A DNA stretch of 64,000 nucleotides from Brachionus plicatilis (Eukaryota > Rotifera > Eurotatoria > Ploima > Brachionidae), in the NCBI GenBank assembly GCA_010279815.1, contig QEOQ01000508.1:2069129-2133128 (forward strand), written 5' to 3'. Each line of letters starts with the position of its first letter. Position 1 is the stretch's first letter. A program made the position numbers and the translations under genes. Below, piece by piece: positions 1-12,600 of this stretch. Below the pieces are notes generated by a model, which saw only the letters and a list, made by a program, of their open reading frames with translations, had not been told where the DNA came from and did not search any database.

Positions 1-2675
1 CTCTTCATTGTCATTGTTTAAAAAAACATATATTTTTTTTGTTATCTATAGTAAATGAATTTTCATTTACCTTAATTATTTTTATCTTTAACGCCAAAGT
101 TTTTGAAAAAATTCTTGAATAAATCATCAACAATTTCAATAAACACTGATATTAAAAAGGGAAATTTTATTTAAGACATTCAGACAGAAAATATAATTAA
201 GTATAGAGTCATCTACCCGATAAGGAAATTTAAACTCTTGTTTACCATCTATAATTCATATTAAATCCTTTGGCGTCAATGTAACTTATAACTTGAATAT
301 ATACCTAAAGATAATAATCATTTTTTTTCTTCAAGAATTAACTCGACTAGATGTTTATTCTTATCAGCTTGATACTCAAACTAAATTCCATTAAATGCGT
401 CTTCAGCACATTTAATCCACGTAGGTCTTGCCTAAGAGAGAACATATCAAAAAAAATTCCTAATCTATTGTCTATAAATACTCCTGCCATATTGCGTAAT
501 TAATTGAATACAAAAAAATATCAAACTTAAAGGATCGTTAAAATCATAAAAAAGTACAAATACCAGCTATTTTGAACTCCTTTTTTGAATGACTTGGTAA
601 ACATTGGCTCGAATAATAAATCTTATGCCAAAATGAGTGCGTTAATTGATTTAAATAAATAATTTTAACTAGAGGTACAAAATAATTAAGGGAATATGTG
701 ATTTTAGCCAAATTTATAGTTTGGTTGTGTTGCAATAATTGCAAGAGAAACATAAGATCGGGTGAATTACGTAAGCCTTATTATCGTTTTTAAGCATTAT
801 TCAGATTATCTTTTCTTTAGGTTCTTAAAAATTGATTATTATAATAGCTGATTGAATTTTCTGATGTTTTTATTATTAGCTAAAGATCAAACACCAAAAT
901 TTAGCGAACAACATATCCAATTTCAATGCTGCACTTGGTATGGCCAGTTTCACCATGCCATTTAACTATCTGGAGATCATTTTTAACCCCCGATTTTAGA
1001 ACAAATAAACATGTAAAAACAAAGATCATTCACATTTTAGTATGCGATAAAATATGCATATTTATTTATTCTAACCATGCAGAAAATTCTAAATAAAGAA
1101 TATTTTAAGATTCTACTCATCGATTTCAATATTTTTGTATTTTCTAAAAGAAAATTATCATTGATCTATTATTGTTTTGTCAATTTCTAAAATAGAATTA
1201 GTCAGATTATTTAAATAATTTTTTAACTTGAGAATGTCATAACAAATCATCCAAAATAATGTTGAATTAGAAAATTTTGTAAGAGAAGAGATGTTAATTT
1301 GGATTTTAAAAGATTATTATTCTGATACTAGAATTGAATAATTAAGTTTAAAGCATTAATTTGGCAAAATTTTCTAGATAATCAGGGAATTTATTTTTTT
1401 ATCCAAAGTCGAATCTTTTGAATTAATGATAATACAATTAAAAACTAAAATACTTATATTTTATAAAAACTTAGAAATATCTTTAAATTCATTTCTAACA
1501 TTTAAAGGTCTAATTGGACCGATTAGATAAATACCCAAATTTTAAACAATCGATTTCAATGTCCTTTTACATTTTTTTGAGGCTCTAATCATGGACTTAT
1601 ATATTGGTGTATTTTATATAGCAGATTTGATAGTTTGGTATTTTTAATAGAATTAAGTTCAAATTCAAGCCTTACTTTTTCAAAGACAAACAACACTTTT
1701 TTTCTACATGAAATACTAAATTAATAAACCCTCTTTTTTTTTGTAAATATTCTTTAGCAATAAACTTAATTCAATATCTTATTAATAAGTCTATAAATTA
1801 ATTATATTTTTTTTAATAATAGAAAATGGCACTTATTAGAAGAGGCTAATTTTGGACGATGAATATTTTATTTTATTTGTGTCTTAAAAATTTTAAATTT
1901 GTAAAAAATTAAAATATTATCCTCATATGATTTACTTTAAAATCAGTCGAAATCGACAAGATTTTTATAGCCAAAATAATTTTCTTTTTTTAAATTTTAA
2001 ATTTGCTTTGCAATTGCTGATATTTTTTGGTGTAACTTAATTAAAAAAGATAATTTATAATTCTTAAGAGAATTTAAAATAAACTTTAAGAACTTTTTTA
2101 TACATCATTTTCTCAGTAATTTTTCAGACCCTTTTATGGTGAATTCGGTGCCTAGATAGTACGAAACTTTAATTGATAGCAATTTTTTATCATTTAATAA
2201 ATAATATTAGTAAATTGAAGTTTGTCTTAATTAAGTCCAATAAATAAATAAATAAAATTTGTTTTTATTAATGAGAAAAATTCAACTCCAACTGGCAGAG
2301 CCAAATTTAGATTGATAAAAATTGTTCGATTTAGTCTGACTATGTTATTGATTTATAGTGACTGGCATGGTTTTTTTCATGAGGAATTTTGGGCTTATTT
2401 TTTCGTGGAACTTAAGAAACAGATAATTTATGATAAGCAAGAAAATATCTCTAAGATAATTTTCAATATCTTAAAAATTTTGCTTGCTAACCTATTAGCT
2501 TCAAATTATGGACTTAATTATTCTTTAGTTTTCGTTTGAGGCTATAAGGCTCTGAGGTGAAGTTACTAATTTGCAATAAGCTGCTATTTTATTCATTGTA
2601 AAGAAAATTTTATTTTGTTTATTTAGACAACTATTATTGAGTATTTATTATTGACTTAGTTGATACTTTTAGAAA
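1..2675. other. AT-rich intergenic stretch with no recognised gene
   Basis: No open frame here has protein-like composition. The few frames of 60-75 codons are rich in Phe, Ile, Lys and Asn, as expected from AT-rich DNA. No RNA gene, terminal-repeat element or conserved motif was recognised. The last few hundred bases should contain the promoter and 5' leader of the TRIM gene that starts at 2676, but no clear TATA or initiator could be assigned. Confidence 0.6.
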
Positions 2676-5600
2676 ATGGCACAAACGCAAGCTATTCAAC
2701 TAGCCGAACAAATTAATGACGAATTTTTAACATGCAAGATATGTTTCGAACATTACAAAGATCCAAAATGTCTTTCATGTGTAAGTTGTATTTTCATTTA
2801 AAAAAAACTTTAAATTTCATTTATTTCAAATTTTTGTTGGCAGTTAAAAGAAAATTTATTTCTAGTCTTTTAAAAGTTCATCTTTTTTTTAAGAACTTCA
2901 AATTTTTATTTTTGTTTAATTTGTTTCAATAAATAAAATTTGAAAAAATGAGTAGTAAATCAGAAAAATATTTTTGGAAAATAAATCATTTTCTTACTGA
3001 TACTTTCCTGGTTTTATAATTAGGTATCAATTTTATTTTTTTTTTATTTGAAAAACATCCATAATTTTTATATTGATTTTTTTCAAAATTTGGTTAACAG
3101 ATACATTTATCTATATAAAAAAAGGTCTATAGCAATTGGTTTACAACATTTTAATTCGTTTTCTAATAAGAGATTAATTAAATACAAAATAAATATAATG
3201 AATCAAGTAGAAAAATACATCAATATTTTGGACATATGTTAAAATTTCTAATTTTGTTACCAAAAAATCTTAAATTTTGAAAAATTGATTCATTTAATTA
3301 TTAGAATATAATTCTCAAAGGTTTATAATTTTTTTTTGAATACATTTTCTAAAATATTGGGTCTAGTGGTTTATGAGAACGTTTGTTCCCGCATTAAGTA
3401 AAATTTTGTTCACGTATAGGTGACCGAAAACTATTTAGGAAAAAAAAAATAATTAGGTGACCAATCTTTACCTTAGGTGAACAACTTCAGGATTAAGTGA
3501 AATATCCTAGACCTTTAAGAACAAAAATATATTTATGTGAACAAAGATAAAATAAATAAAAAAAATATATATATTTTAAAGTGATGAATTAATTTTGAAG
3601 AGAAAATCAAAAAGAATATCTGTTATGTTTTTGTGTTTTACTCATATGGCTTTTTAAACTTCGTTCACCTCCGAATAAATGACTAAAAAATTTACATTCA
3701 ATTGGATTTTGTATTCAACTAAACTTTTTTTTATGAAATATATACATGTTCATTGACATGTTATTCAAGGATAAACTAGTCCTCTATTAGTTGTCTTGAC
3801 GAAAAGCTGAAATTCTTCAAAATCACTAATTTGTTGCATTTTGTTGAAATAAATTTTTTGGAAGAAATTGAGAGTATTAACTAAATTTTCAAATTTGTAA
3901 GTTCATTTTAAAAATATAATTTACAATTGTTGTAAGTACCAAAAAAATTCCGAATTTAAATTTTTTTGAAATAACCCTTTCAAATATTCAGAATTTATAA
4001 TAGGATTTTTTTAATTTGAAATTTTATTTAATTAATATTTTGAATGATAACTTTTTGTGAACAAAATTTTAGGTAAACAAATTTTTCACCAAACCTGAGA
4101 ACAGGAATTGTTCACATATTGTGTGAACAAACATTCTCATTAAACACTAACATTAAAATATTAACAGTTTTTTTTTGGTGAAGAGCCTTAAATTGGTTCA
4201 TTAGCTTATGCAAATGCTATTTCAGAGTAATTGCAGAAGCTGAACTGCAGGAGAAAAATATCGTAAAAAGAAAATAATACAAGGCAACGAATAACTTAAT
4301 AGATAAATAAAACATAAAAAATTTAATTGACAATATTTAAAGAAATTTTTTAAAGAAAATTAAGATAGAATTTGGTTTTTTATATCAAAAAGACTTTGAC
4401 AAAAGATTTTAAAAATTTGGGACAAAACCTCGAAATAAACAATTTATATATATTTATATACTTTATTTCTTTTGCTCGACTTCTCTTTTCCACACTGGAA
4501 TAGCTGAAGAAGAGTCGAAGAACCAAAAACGTACAAGTTAGTTTTAAATTTTACTGTATATAAATATATATAAATTGTTTATTTCGAGGTTTTGTTCCAA
4601 ATTAAAAAATAAAAAAAATTCTATCTTAATTTTCTATAAAAAATTCCCTTAAATATTTTCGATTAAATTTTTTATGTTTTATTTATCTATTAAGTTATTC
4701 GCTGCCTTGTATCATTTTCTTTCTTGTTTCAATTTGTACTCTTTATTTATAATATGTATTTTAAGTAGGGCTCTTATTTTTTCCCATTTTATACTAATTA
4801 ATCTAAAAAAAAATGAATTTTATAATAATGAAAAAATAATTTTTATTCTTAACGTGAAAAAAGCACAAAAATACTTTTAGTAAAATAAAAAATATTTGTC
4901 AAGTATCAAATCTTCCTCGATAAATTTTTAGCATAAATTGTCTTAAATTTTATACACATTATTATTAAAAATTTTTCTTATGAAAACTTTCTTCAAAGAA
5001 TTTTTGATTAAAGTTATTCTGTGAAACTTTTCTGTGAAACATTTTTCCATGAAGCCGCATCCTGCCTAAAAAAAATAAAAAATAAAAAAATTTTAATTTA
5101 ATTTCTTAATAAATTTTTGAAAAAAAATTAAAACATTTTCAAAAAGCTTCATACTTTTTGTGAGGAGTGCATTGAGCAGCATGTCAGTGCCCAGCGTTCG
5201 TACAAGTACACGGATTATCGTGAATTTTCGTGTCCAATATGCCGAAAAAAGACAGTTATTCCGACAGGAGGCGTCCGTAAACTAAACGACAACTTTCTCA
5301 TCAGCAGTCTGAACGAGCTTCTTTTGTCTAAAAAGCCATCTAAAATACGCGAATGCGAAATTTGTAAAGTAGTGCACCAAAGAGACCGTGACGCAACATC
5401 CAAGTGTGTCGAGTGCCAAAAATTGATGTGCGACTCTTGCGCCCACCAGCATCAAACAATGAAAATCACCCAGAACCACTCAATATTCGAGCTCGAAAAC
5501 GAGAAAGACATCATGTGCAAAGACCATCCGAATGAGCAGGTAAGATTCTATTGCGAACAATGCGAAATATGTGTGTGTGTTCCATGCACATTTACAGAAC

Positions 5601-6826
5601 ATTTGGAGCATGATCTGGTCGATTTTAAGTCTGGCATCGATCACCATAAAGAGGCCATTGAGGAAAATTTGCGCAAATGTAGACAAAAAATAAGCGATAT
5701 CAAAAATCGCCTGGACATCTTGAGACAATGCGAAACAAGAATACTCTTCACCCAAGACGAAATACACAGTTGTGCCCTGAGTTTCATAGAAGCCATTAGG
5801 CAAAAAGAAACCAGTCTAGTAGAAGAATTGAAAAGTCTATACGGTGACGAAACAAATCAGTATTTGAACAAGCGCGATGAGCTTGAATCTTATTTAGATC
5901 AACTCAAGTCCACTTGTAACTTGACTGACATGGTGGTCAATGGCAAAGACATAGAACTTTTGCTCCTAAAGAAGCAGCTGTGCGACAAATTCGAAGAATT
6001 CGAAGAGATCAAATTGGATCCAATACCTGACAATATTCTTAAAAAAGTCAATTTTGTGCCCGGATCGCTTCTTTTGGGAACTTTGGGAGATTGTGAAAAT
6101 GTTGAGAAAAGTGAGAGCTACAGATCAGGCATAGCAAGGGGCATATCGGCCAGGTATTCTTCTGGCGATGAGGACGAGACAAGTCGCGACAATGATTATG
6201 AAGAAGTGTCACAAGCAGAGTACACTGTGGACAAATCAACTCAAATAACATACCGAGATATTCGCGATTTGATGGCTTACATGATCAAAGAAACAGAAGC
6301 TCAGACAGATATTCGAATGATCCACGACCTGGCCACAACAAACAGGTCCATTTTCGAGAAAAAAGCTGCACCACCTCCGTCTAATTATTCACTAAAAACA
6401 GACACCAAAGAAACTCAAACAGATCCACAGACAAATCCATGCTTGAGCAGTCAATCTTCCATTGACGAAGATTCAAATCCAAATGCTCCAGTTGACAGAA
6501 ATAAACTTGGTCGACGGGTTCGTAGACATGTCAAGCCTGGTTGTTCGATTGCTGTTTTGCCTAGTAGTGAAATAATTATTATTGACCCTGAGGCAAACAG
6601 CTTGTCGATATTGGATCGGCGTGGAAAATTCCGCTTTGGCATGTCGAATTCAAATAAGCCTTGCACAGAACAAGGAAATCAGTCTAATGCGCAACAATTT
6701 GGCCAAGCTGCATTTGGAAGTTTGACTAAATTGGAACGCGGCATTCGGCTAATGACACCCCAGGGTACTTTAGTTATTAAATTGGAAAATCCAGAAGCGC
6801 CTGAGTCAAAGCCAAATGAAAGTTGA
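2676..6826 (+). CDS. TRIM-family RING/B-box/coiled-coil protein, two exons
   Basis: The exons are 2676-2780 and 5147-6826. The intron runs from GTAAGT to AAAAAG and is phase 0, giving 594 residues. The RING finger is split by the intron. Its C3HC4 ligands are C20, C23, C35, H37, C40, C43, C64 and C67, and joining exon 1 (ending LSC) to LHTFC restores the canonical spacing. Two B-boxes follow at about 103-150 and 157-195, then a coiled coil to about 330. An acidic/serine linker holds three TQT-type motifs (399-403, 420-424, 457-461). The C-terminus has a short NHL-like strand stretch (IAVLPSSEIIIIDPEAN) but no full propeller. TRIM proteins are usually E3 ubiquitin ligases; the substrate is unknown. 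It is nearest in layout to TRIM2/3/71-type proteins, but no orthologue is claimed. The start is the first ATG in frame with the RING. Confidence 0.88.
3366..4147. mobile_element. TA-flanked terminal-inverted-repeat element in the TRIM intron
   Basis: The left end (from 3366) and the reverse complement of the right end (to 4147) match over about 24 bases: GTGGTTTATGAGAACGTTTG against GTGTTTAATGAGAATGTTTG. Both ends abut TA (3364-3365 and 4148-4149). The interior has repeated GTTCAC/GTGAAC words in both orientations and no coding capacity. This looks like a non-autonomous TA-inserting DNA transposon (MITE). The superfamily is not resolved. Confidence 0.65.
4266..4723. repeat. Foldback inverted repeat in the TRIM intron
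   Basis: The left arm (about 4266-4460) and right arm (about 4557-4723) are near-identical reverse complements. Shared stretches include AACTTAATAGATAAATAAAA and AAACCTCGAAATAAACAATT. The left arm carries roughly 30 extra bases. A shorter inverted pair (TCGACTTCTC / GAAGAGTCGA) sits in the loop. The RNA would form a long hairpin inside the intron. No target-site duplication was found. Confidence 0.75.
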
Positions 6827-8445
6827 GCATTTTTAGTTTGAGTTTTTTGTTTTAATTTAAATTTGAATTTTAATTTGTAAAATCCAGTGAGAAATTTTTT
6901 AATTAATAAAATTCAAGTTGTTTAAATTAAGTATTTTAAAAATATGTTTATATTAAATTAAGTTTTTAATTTAACCAAAAAAAAGAAATATGAAATGCAC
7001 TCTGAAAAAGATTTTACTTAAGTATTGAAGATGCTGCCAATCGATTTACTGAACAAATTGCCAATAAAATATAAATTACTTACAGGTTTTTTTAATTTTT
7101 TTGTTCTCCTTTTTTTTTTAAAGTCGCATTTTAATTATTATTTTAATTAGAATATTAAATTAGGATTTAAATTCATTTTTTTTCAATACAGAATTACTTA
7201 AATTATTATTTTGTCTTACAAAAAATATTTCTCTATTAGATGGACAAAATTAGATGATGAATTCGAAAAAATGGATGAGAGTATATTTTTGAATATTAAG
7301 ATCTAAATTACGCTTGCATGAGCCACTATTACAGTCACAAAACCGTAAAATTGAGTAATTTTGCAAAAATTTACGTAAAATTATTTAAAAATTATTTCAT
7401 TTGTAAATTTAAACATACTTAAGTTTTAAAAGGGCAAAAAAATTGTTGATTTAAATGGTACGTGCAAGAAATATAAAGCTACATAGTTCTAGGGTAAAAT
7501 TACGAAAATTTTCTTTTCGCCGGTCTTCTAGAGTGGTCCAACCGAGAGCTTCTCCTCTTTCAACGTAGGGTTTCGATTTGAGTTCAGGGACTAGCTTTGA
7601 GAATCTCCTTTGCACCTGTTCAAGCAGTTTAATGTCACCCCATAGAAATAATAATTTACTAAATTTTACGTAAAATACGTGGTATATTTTTTTTTGAGTT
7701 GATGAATCGTGATGAAATTTAAACAAAAAACTTCCAAAACAGTAAAATTGCCTAATTTTACCTCAGATCCACGTATCATATTATTACTGAATGCAAGAAA
7801 TAGCGATCAAAATGGTTTTGAATTTCAAAAGTTAATGCCAGAGAAATGTCAAAATTAACTTAAATTAATTTAATAATTTTTAATTATTAATTTTCTTGAG
7901 TTGAAATTTTTTTGTTTCTCGAACTACGCTAAATTTAAAACATCAACCAAATTTAATAAACGAAATCCAGGAATTTCAGAGAAGATAATGATATTTATTT
8001 TAAAAAATTAAGTTTAAAAACCTAAAAAAATATTTGAATAAAATTTTTTCTGAGAAAATTATATTATTTATTTTTATTCTAAATTTCATTTAAAAATTTT
8101 AAAATTAATATCAAAAATTAAAAACTCAACTCCCAAAACAACAAATAATTTTTGTTTTTAAAAAAATTATTTAATTTTTTTTTGTTATTCAAATGTTGAC
8201 TTTGTCTTTAACAAAAACAAAAACGAAATTTTCTAAAATGTAAGGTAACAAGCTTTAAGAACAGCCTTGAGCATGTGAAGTTCATTGTCAATATCGACAA
8301 GAATTAAAATTTGCAAGATTAAATTGCATTATTTGGCTAAGGATGTTAAACTTCTGATCTATTTCTAATATTTATTTAAAACATATTATAAATTGGATAA
8401 AAGATTAGCTGAAAAACATCAATTTTCAAAATAGAGTGTAAAAAA
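6827..8445. other. Intergenic region between the TRIM and GH5 genes
   Basis: It holds the TRIM 3' end (AATAAAATTC about 75 bases after the stop), a LINE fragment (described separately) flanked by TTACGTAAAATT-type repeat sequence at about 7335-7400 and 7660-7690, and the GH5 promoter. A TATAAATT about 55 bases before the GH5 ATG could serve as a core promoter element. Nothing else was recognised. Confidence 0.5.
7451..7655 (-). mobile_element. LINE reverse-transcriptase C-terminal fragment
   Basis: On the minus strand a frame reads LLEQVQRRFSKLVPELKS, then YVERGEALGWTTLEDRRKE. This is the hallmark C-terminal segment of non-LTR retrotransposon (Jockey/CR1-like) reverse transcriptases. Nothing of the catalytic domain is present, so this is a 5'-truncated relic. 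It sits inside TTACGTAAA-type repeat sequence, which suggests one element inserted into another. Confidence 0.75.
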
Positions 8446-9652
8446 ATGCTAAGATTGGTTATTGCTACACTTGTGTTGATTCAATTGTCAAACGCTGTTG
8501 TCCAAGAGTGGAAACAATGTGGTGGAAGTGGCTTCACTGGAGATATGACCTGTGCTTCTGGTCTTACTTGCTCTTTCTATAATGACGCGTTCTGGAGATG
8601 TGAAAGACTTAACTATGGTTTCTCTGTTTATGGTCGTCAGATTAGAGATTGCGACGGAAAAGAATTTCTGATCAGAGGTGTCAACAGTGCCAATGCCGAC
8701 TGGGACAACTACAGCAGGTTCTATGCCAAAAAGAGCTTGAAAGCAATTTCAGCTTTAGGTGCCAATACAGTTCGAATTCAATGGAGAATTTCTTTGTCAG
8801 GTGGTCTAACAATAAATGATCTAGAAAATGCTATCAAAGTCGCAATCAAAAATAAACTGGCTGTTATTGTTCAATTACATGATGCCACTGGCAGTTCTGA
8901 TCCATCTCAAGTTAGCAGATTGGCCCAATGGTTTGCCGATCATCTCCATGTATTTCAACGCTATCATAGATTTTTAATAATCAATATTGCCAACGAATGG
9001 GTAAAATTTAAATTAATCTTGAAATTTGAAGATAAGCTAATCTTTATGTTGAAAGAGTCCATTTGGTACCTCTGCCCAAGTGTGGCACGATGCTTACAAG
9101 AACGCAATCAGCATTATTAGAAATAAAGGATGGAAAGGTATTTTGGTGGTTGACGCCCCAGCTTATGCTCAAGATCCAAATGCTATTATTTCTCATGGTC
9201 AATCTTTGGTAAATCATGACAGAAATAATCACCAAAATGGAAATATTGTTTTCTCTGTTCATGCTTATGCGGACTGGAAAATTGGTGGCCGATATAACAT
9301 GGATACCTATGTCAACAAGTTATACAATACAGGGTTGGCCTGGATATTTGGTGAATTTGCTGATAAGCATCCAGAACACCCATCATGCTCATGGGTAAAT
9401 ATCGATTATACCAAATTGATGACTTTGGCTAGAGATAAGAGAATAGGCTATTTAGGTTGGTCATGGGCTGGCAATGGCAACGATTGTGGACAGAGCCTGA
9501 CCCCATTGAACTTGGTAAGTGGAGATCAAAGTCAAGAATATACATGGTTGAAATCAAGCATTAATGATTTGACCGAATGGGGTAAACGACTATTCGCAAC
9601 TCCAGGAGTTGGAATTCAGGCTACAAGTGTCAAAGGAGCTTTCATGCCATAA
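8446..9652 (+). CDS. Secreted GH5 glycosidase with N-terminal CBM1
   Basis: The exons are 8446-9000 and 9056-9652, with a 55-base phase-0 intron, giving 383 residues. A signal peptide ends near residue 18. Residues 21-52 form a fungal-type cellulose-binding module (CBM1) with the four cysteines C25, C36, C42 and C52 and an aromatic at W50. The rest is a GH5 barrel: NTVRIQW, HD at 145-146, the acid/base in NEW (E184), HAYADW, the nucleophile in FGEF (E285) and GWSW near 320. GH5 enzymes hydrolyse beta-1,4 glucans or mannans. The family resemblance leans to bacterial-type endoglucanase/mannanase subfamilies, but the substrate cannot be fixed from sequence. The intron splits the gene just after the acid/base motif, and without splicing it would stop early. 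A digestive role is inferred. The CBM1 suggests horizontal acquisition. Confidence 0.9.
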
Positions 9653-12600
9653 ATTCTAATTTAATCTAGAATTTACTTTTTAATTCACTGATGCATTTTA
9701 GTATTAAATAAATAATTAGTTAAAGCAAAATATTTTTTATTTATTTTGTTCTTAAAATATGATGTTTTAAATTAAATTTTAGAATTCGTATAAAGTTTAT
9801 AAGATGATTATTATTAAGCTTTTATCAGATTATCCCTAAAGCATTTAATTGAATAATCGGATGGCCGGACTTACAGCCTAAGACACGCATTTGGACTCTA
9901 AAATAGTAAACAAATAAAATTTTGTAATCAGCAACCTTAATAAATTTTCAATTTTTAATTAAATCATATTTAAAAATTTTAAATAATAAACCAAAATTTC
10001 CGGAAACCTAACCAAGTCAAATTGAGTTCTATTTTAAATTCAATCGAAATAATTAATTATAAAAAATTCATAGTGTTTTAGAATTAAGAAAATAATTTTT
10101 TATATGCGTTTTTGTAAATCTATTCAATAAATGAAGAGGTGTCAAGCAAAAGTCTGATCGAAAAAAATACGTCAATTTGATATTGACCGTATGAAAGGTT
10201 TTAAAAAATTTTAGTCACAGATATTTTTATGATTTAATTAAAATTTTGATATAAAAGAATGGGTCTCCCTTTTCAACACAAAAATTAAAAATAAGATAAA
10301 TGCATTCAACACAAAAATTAATGGCTTGTTGGGAAAATTTTAAAAAAATTTATTCAAGAACTGTTATAAAGTTGAGCTTAACAGTAAGAAATTTTCTTTC
10401 AAGTTTTTCACTAAATTAAGATATTGTGCACAATAAATGGCATTAAAAGAATTGTTTAAAAAAAAGGACCAATTTGTCAATAAACCTAAAAGAGGTAGAG
10501 CAAAAAATGCGGGAAAATGGTTTTCTAGAGACCAATTTTTTTAATTTCTTTTCTTTAAACTTCGAAATTTACTTTATTTATCTGACTTCCACTTATAAAT
10601 ATCATTAAATAAAATTTAAAATTAAAAAAAAATTTATTTTATTATAAATATTTTTGTGTTGAAAAAAAAATTATTTTAAGAATTGTTTTCAAACACAATT
10701 TTTTTGTGTTAAATGTTTTTTTTTTTAAATATGATTTTCTGTGCTAAGAAGAAATTGATTGTGCTGAAATAATATTCCCTAAAAAAATTTTCAATAAAGA
10801 TTAAAAATATATCAAAAAATTATGAAGTTATAGTAGTTTTGACAGGAGCCGGCTAAATAAGCGCTGATAAGGCACACTAAGACAGCTGATGTAATTGATT
10901 GCTGCTCATCCAGCAATTAACAAGCTGTTAACATTGGGGACTTCAACTAATTGATTTGGCAGCGAGTTCCATATGCTAGCGGTTCTGTTGAAAAAAAAGT
11001 TATCTCTTTGTTGGAGCTTCGAAATTTGAAGCAATGACCTCTTCCTTGTTTTTTTGTGACATTAAAATTGTTGCTTTTTTCAACCAATTCTATTCCATGC
11101 ATGAACTTGGATAATTGAATTAGATCACCTCTTTTTCTTCTTTCCACCAGATTTGGAATGTTCAAAGCCTTCAATCTGCTTTCATACGGTTTGTTTCTAA
11201 TTGAAGAAAAAAATTTAGTAGCTCTCCGTTGAATCCTTTAAACATTCTCAGAAACAGACTTAAGAATTGGAGACCATACAGGCACCGCAAATTCCAAAAG
11301 AGGACGAACAAAGATAAATACAGAGATCTAAATAACTTACAATCAAAACGAGCCAATGATTTCCTGATGCGACCTAATATTTGATTTGCTTTGTTTGTAG
11401 CCTCTATCACTTGATTTTTCCATTTAAGATTTGTATTGAAAATAACTTCAAGATCTATTTCGGTTTCTGACGTTGATAACTGCTTACCATTAATAAAATA
11501 AGGAAATTCTTTGTTTTTATGGCCATAATGCATAACCACACATTTTGATGTGTTGAAGAGAAGAAGCCAATTTTGAGTCCACATGAATACTAAATCTAAA
11601 TCTGATTGTAGTTTCGCTGCGCTTAATTCTTAAACCGTTTACGAGAACATTTTAGTATCATCTGCATAGATTTTGACAACATTCTCTATTCCTTTTGGAG
11701 ATATACAAAACGAACAATAGTGGATCAATCACTGATCCTTGTGGTACACCGCTAAAAATCTCAACCCAATCCGACAAAATTTCACCTTGAAAAACTCGTT
11801 GTCTTCTATTTTTCAAGAAAGCTTCAATCCACTTTAGCGTCAGACCATCAAGCCATATGTTTTGTAAGAGTTGTTTTCAAGCCTTACAATTAGAATAAAA
11901 CAAAATTGAAATTTACTAAATATTTTAACCCTAACCATTTAATCACCTATTACATAAAGCCTATAATGATAAAAAAAGATTTAAGTTTATAAGATTTATG
12001 CTCATTAATTTTATTAAAAAAAGAATTATTTAGTTATAAAATAAAAGAAACTTTATTAGTTGTAATACCAGAAAATGTTTTTAATTTTTAAAAAAATTTA
12101 GCATCGAATGCATTTTCTTAGCTCTCTTGCAAATATATGCAATCCGTTTTGACCACACAAAGTTTAAATAATTTTTAAAAAATTTCCTAAATAAATCAGC
12201 TCTCATCAGAACCACTTGATGATACTTTATTAGAAACTTAAGTAACTAAAATTTTCTCAACGCGCGTGATCACATTCAAAAAATAAAAAACTAGAAAATT
12301 CGCTTTACACTTTTTTTAAATAAGTGAAAAAAATATTTATCTTCTATATTAGTTTAAATAAAAAATTTGAAAAATTTCTCATAATTTTAAATTTAAATAA
12401 AATAATATTTTTGATAGTTTATCAATACAGAAAAATTACGTAAAAAAATTAAGAAAAAAATTATTCAACAAATTCCTTTATTTATTTTTTTTGCAAACTA
12501 GAATTTTTTATTAAAAAGTTATATCCCCATACATTATTCTAATTTTATTCCTACCATGTGGAAAAATTCAAAAAAATTAGAACTAAAAACTTAAAATTTA

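Noticed and set aside
2312..2932. Plus-strand frames of 75 and 66 codons near the start of the TRIM gene
   Set aside because: They overlap the true TRIM exon 1 in another frame or have AT-driven Phe/Lys/Ile composition without domains.
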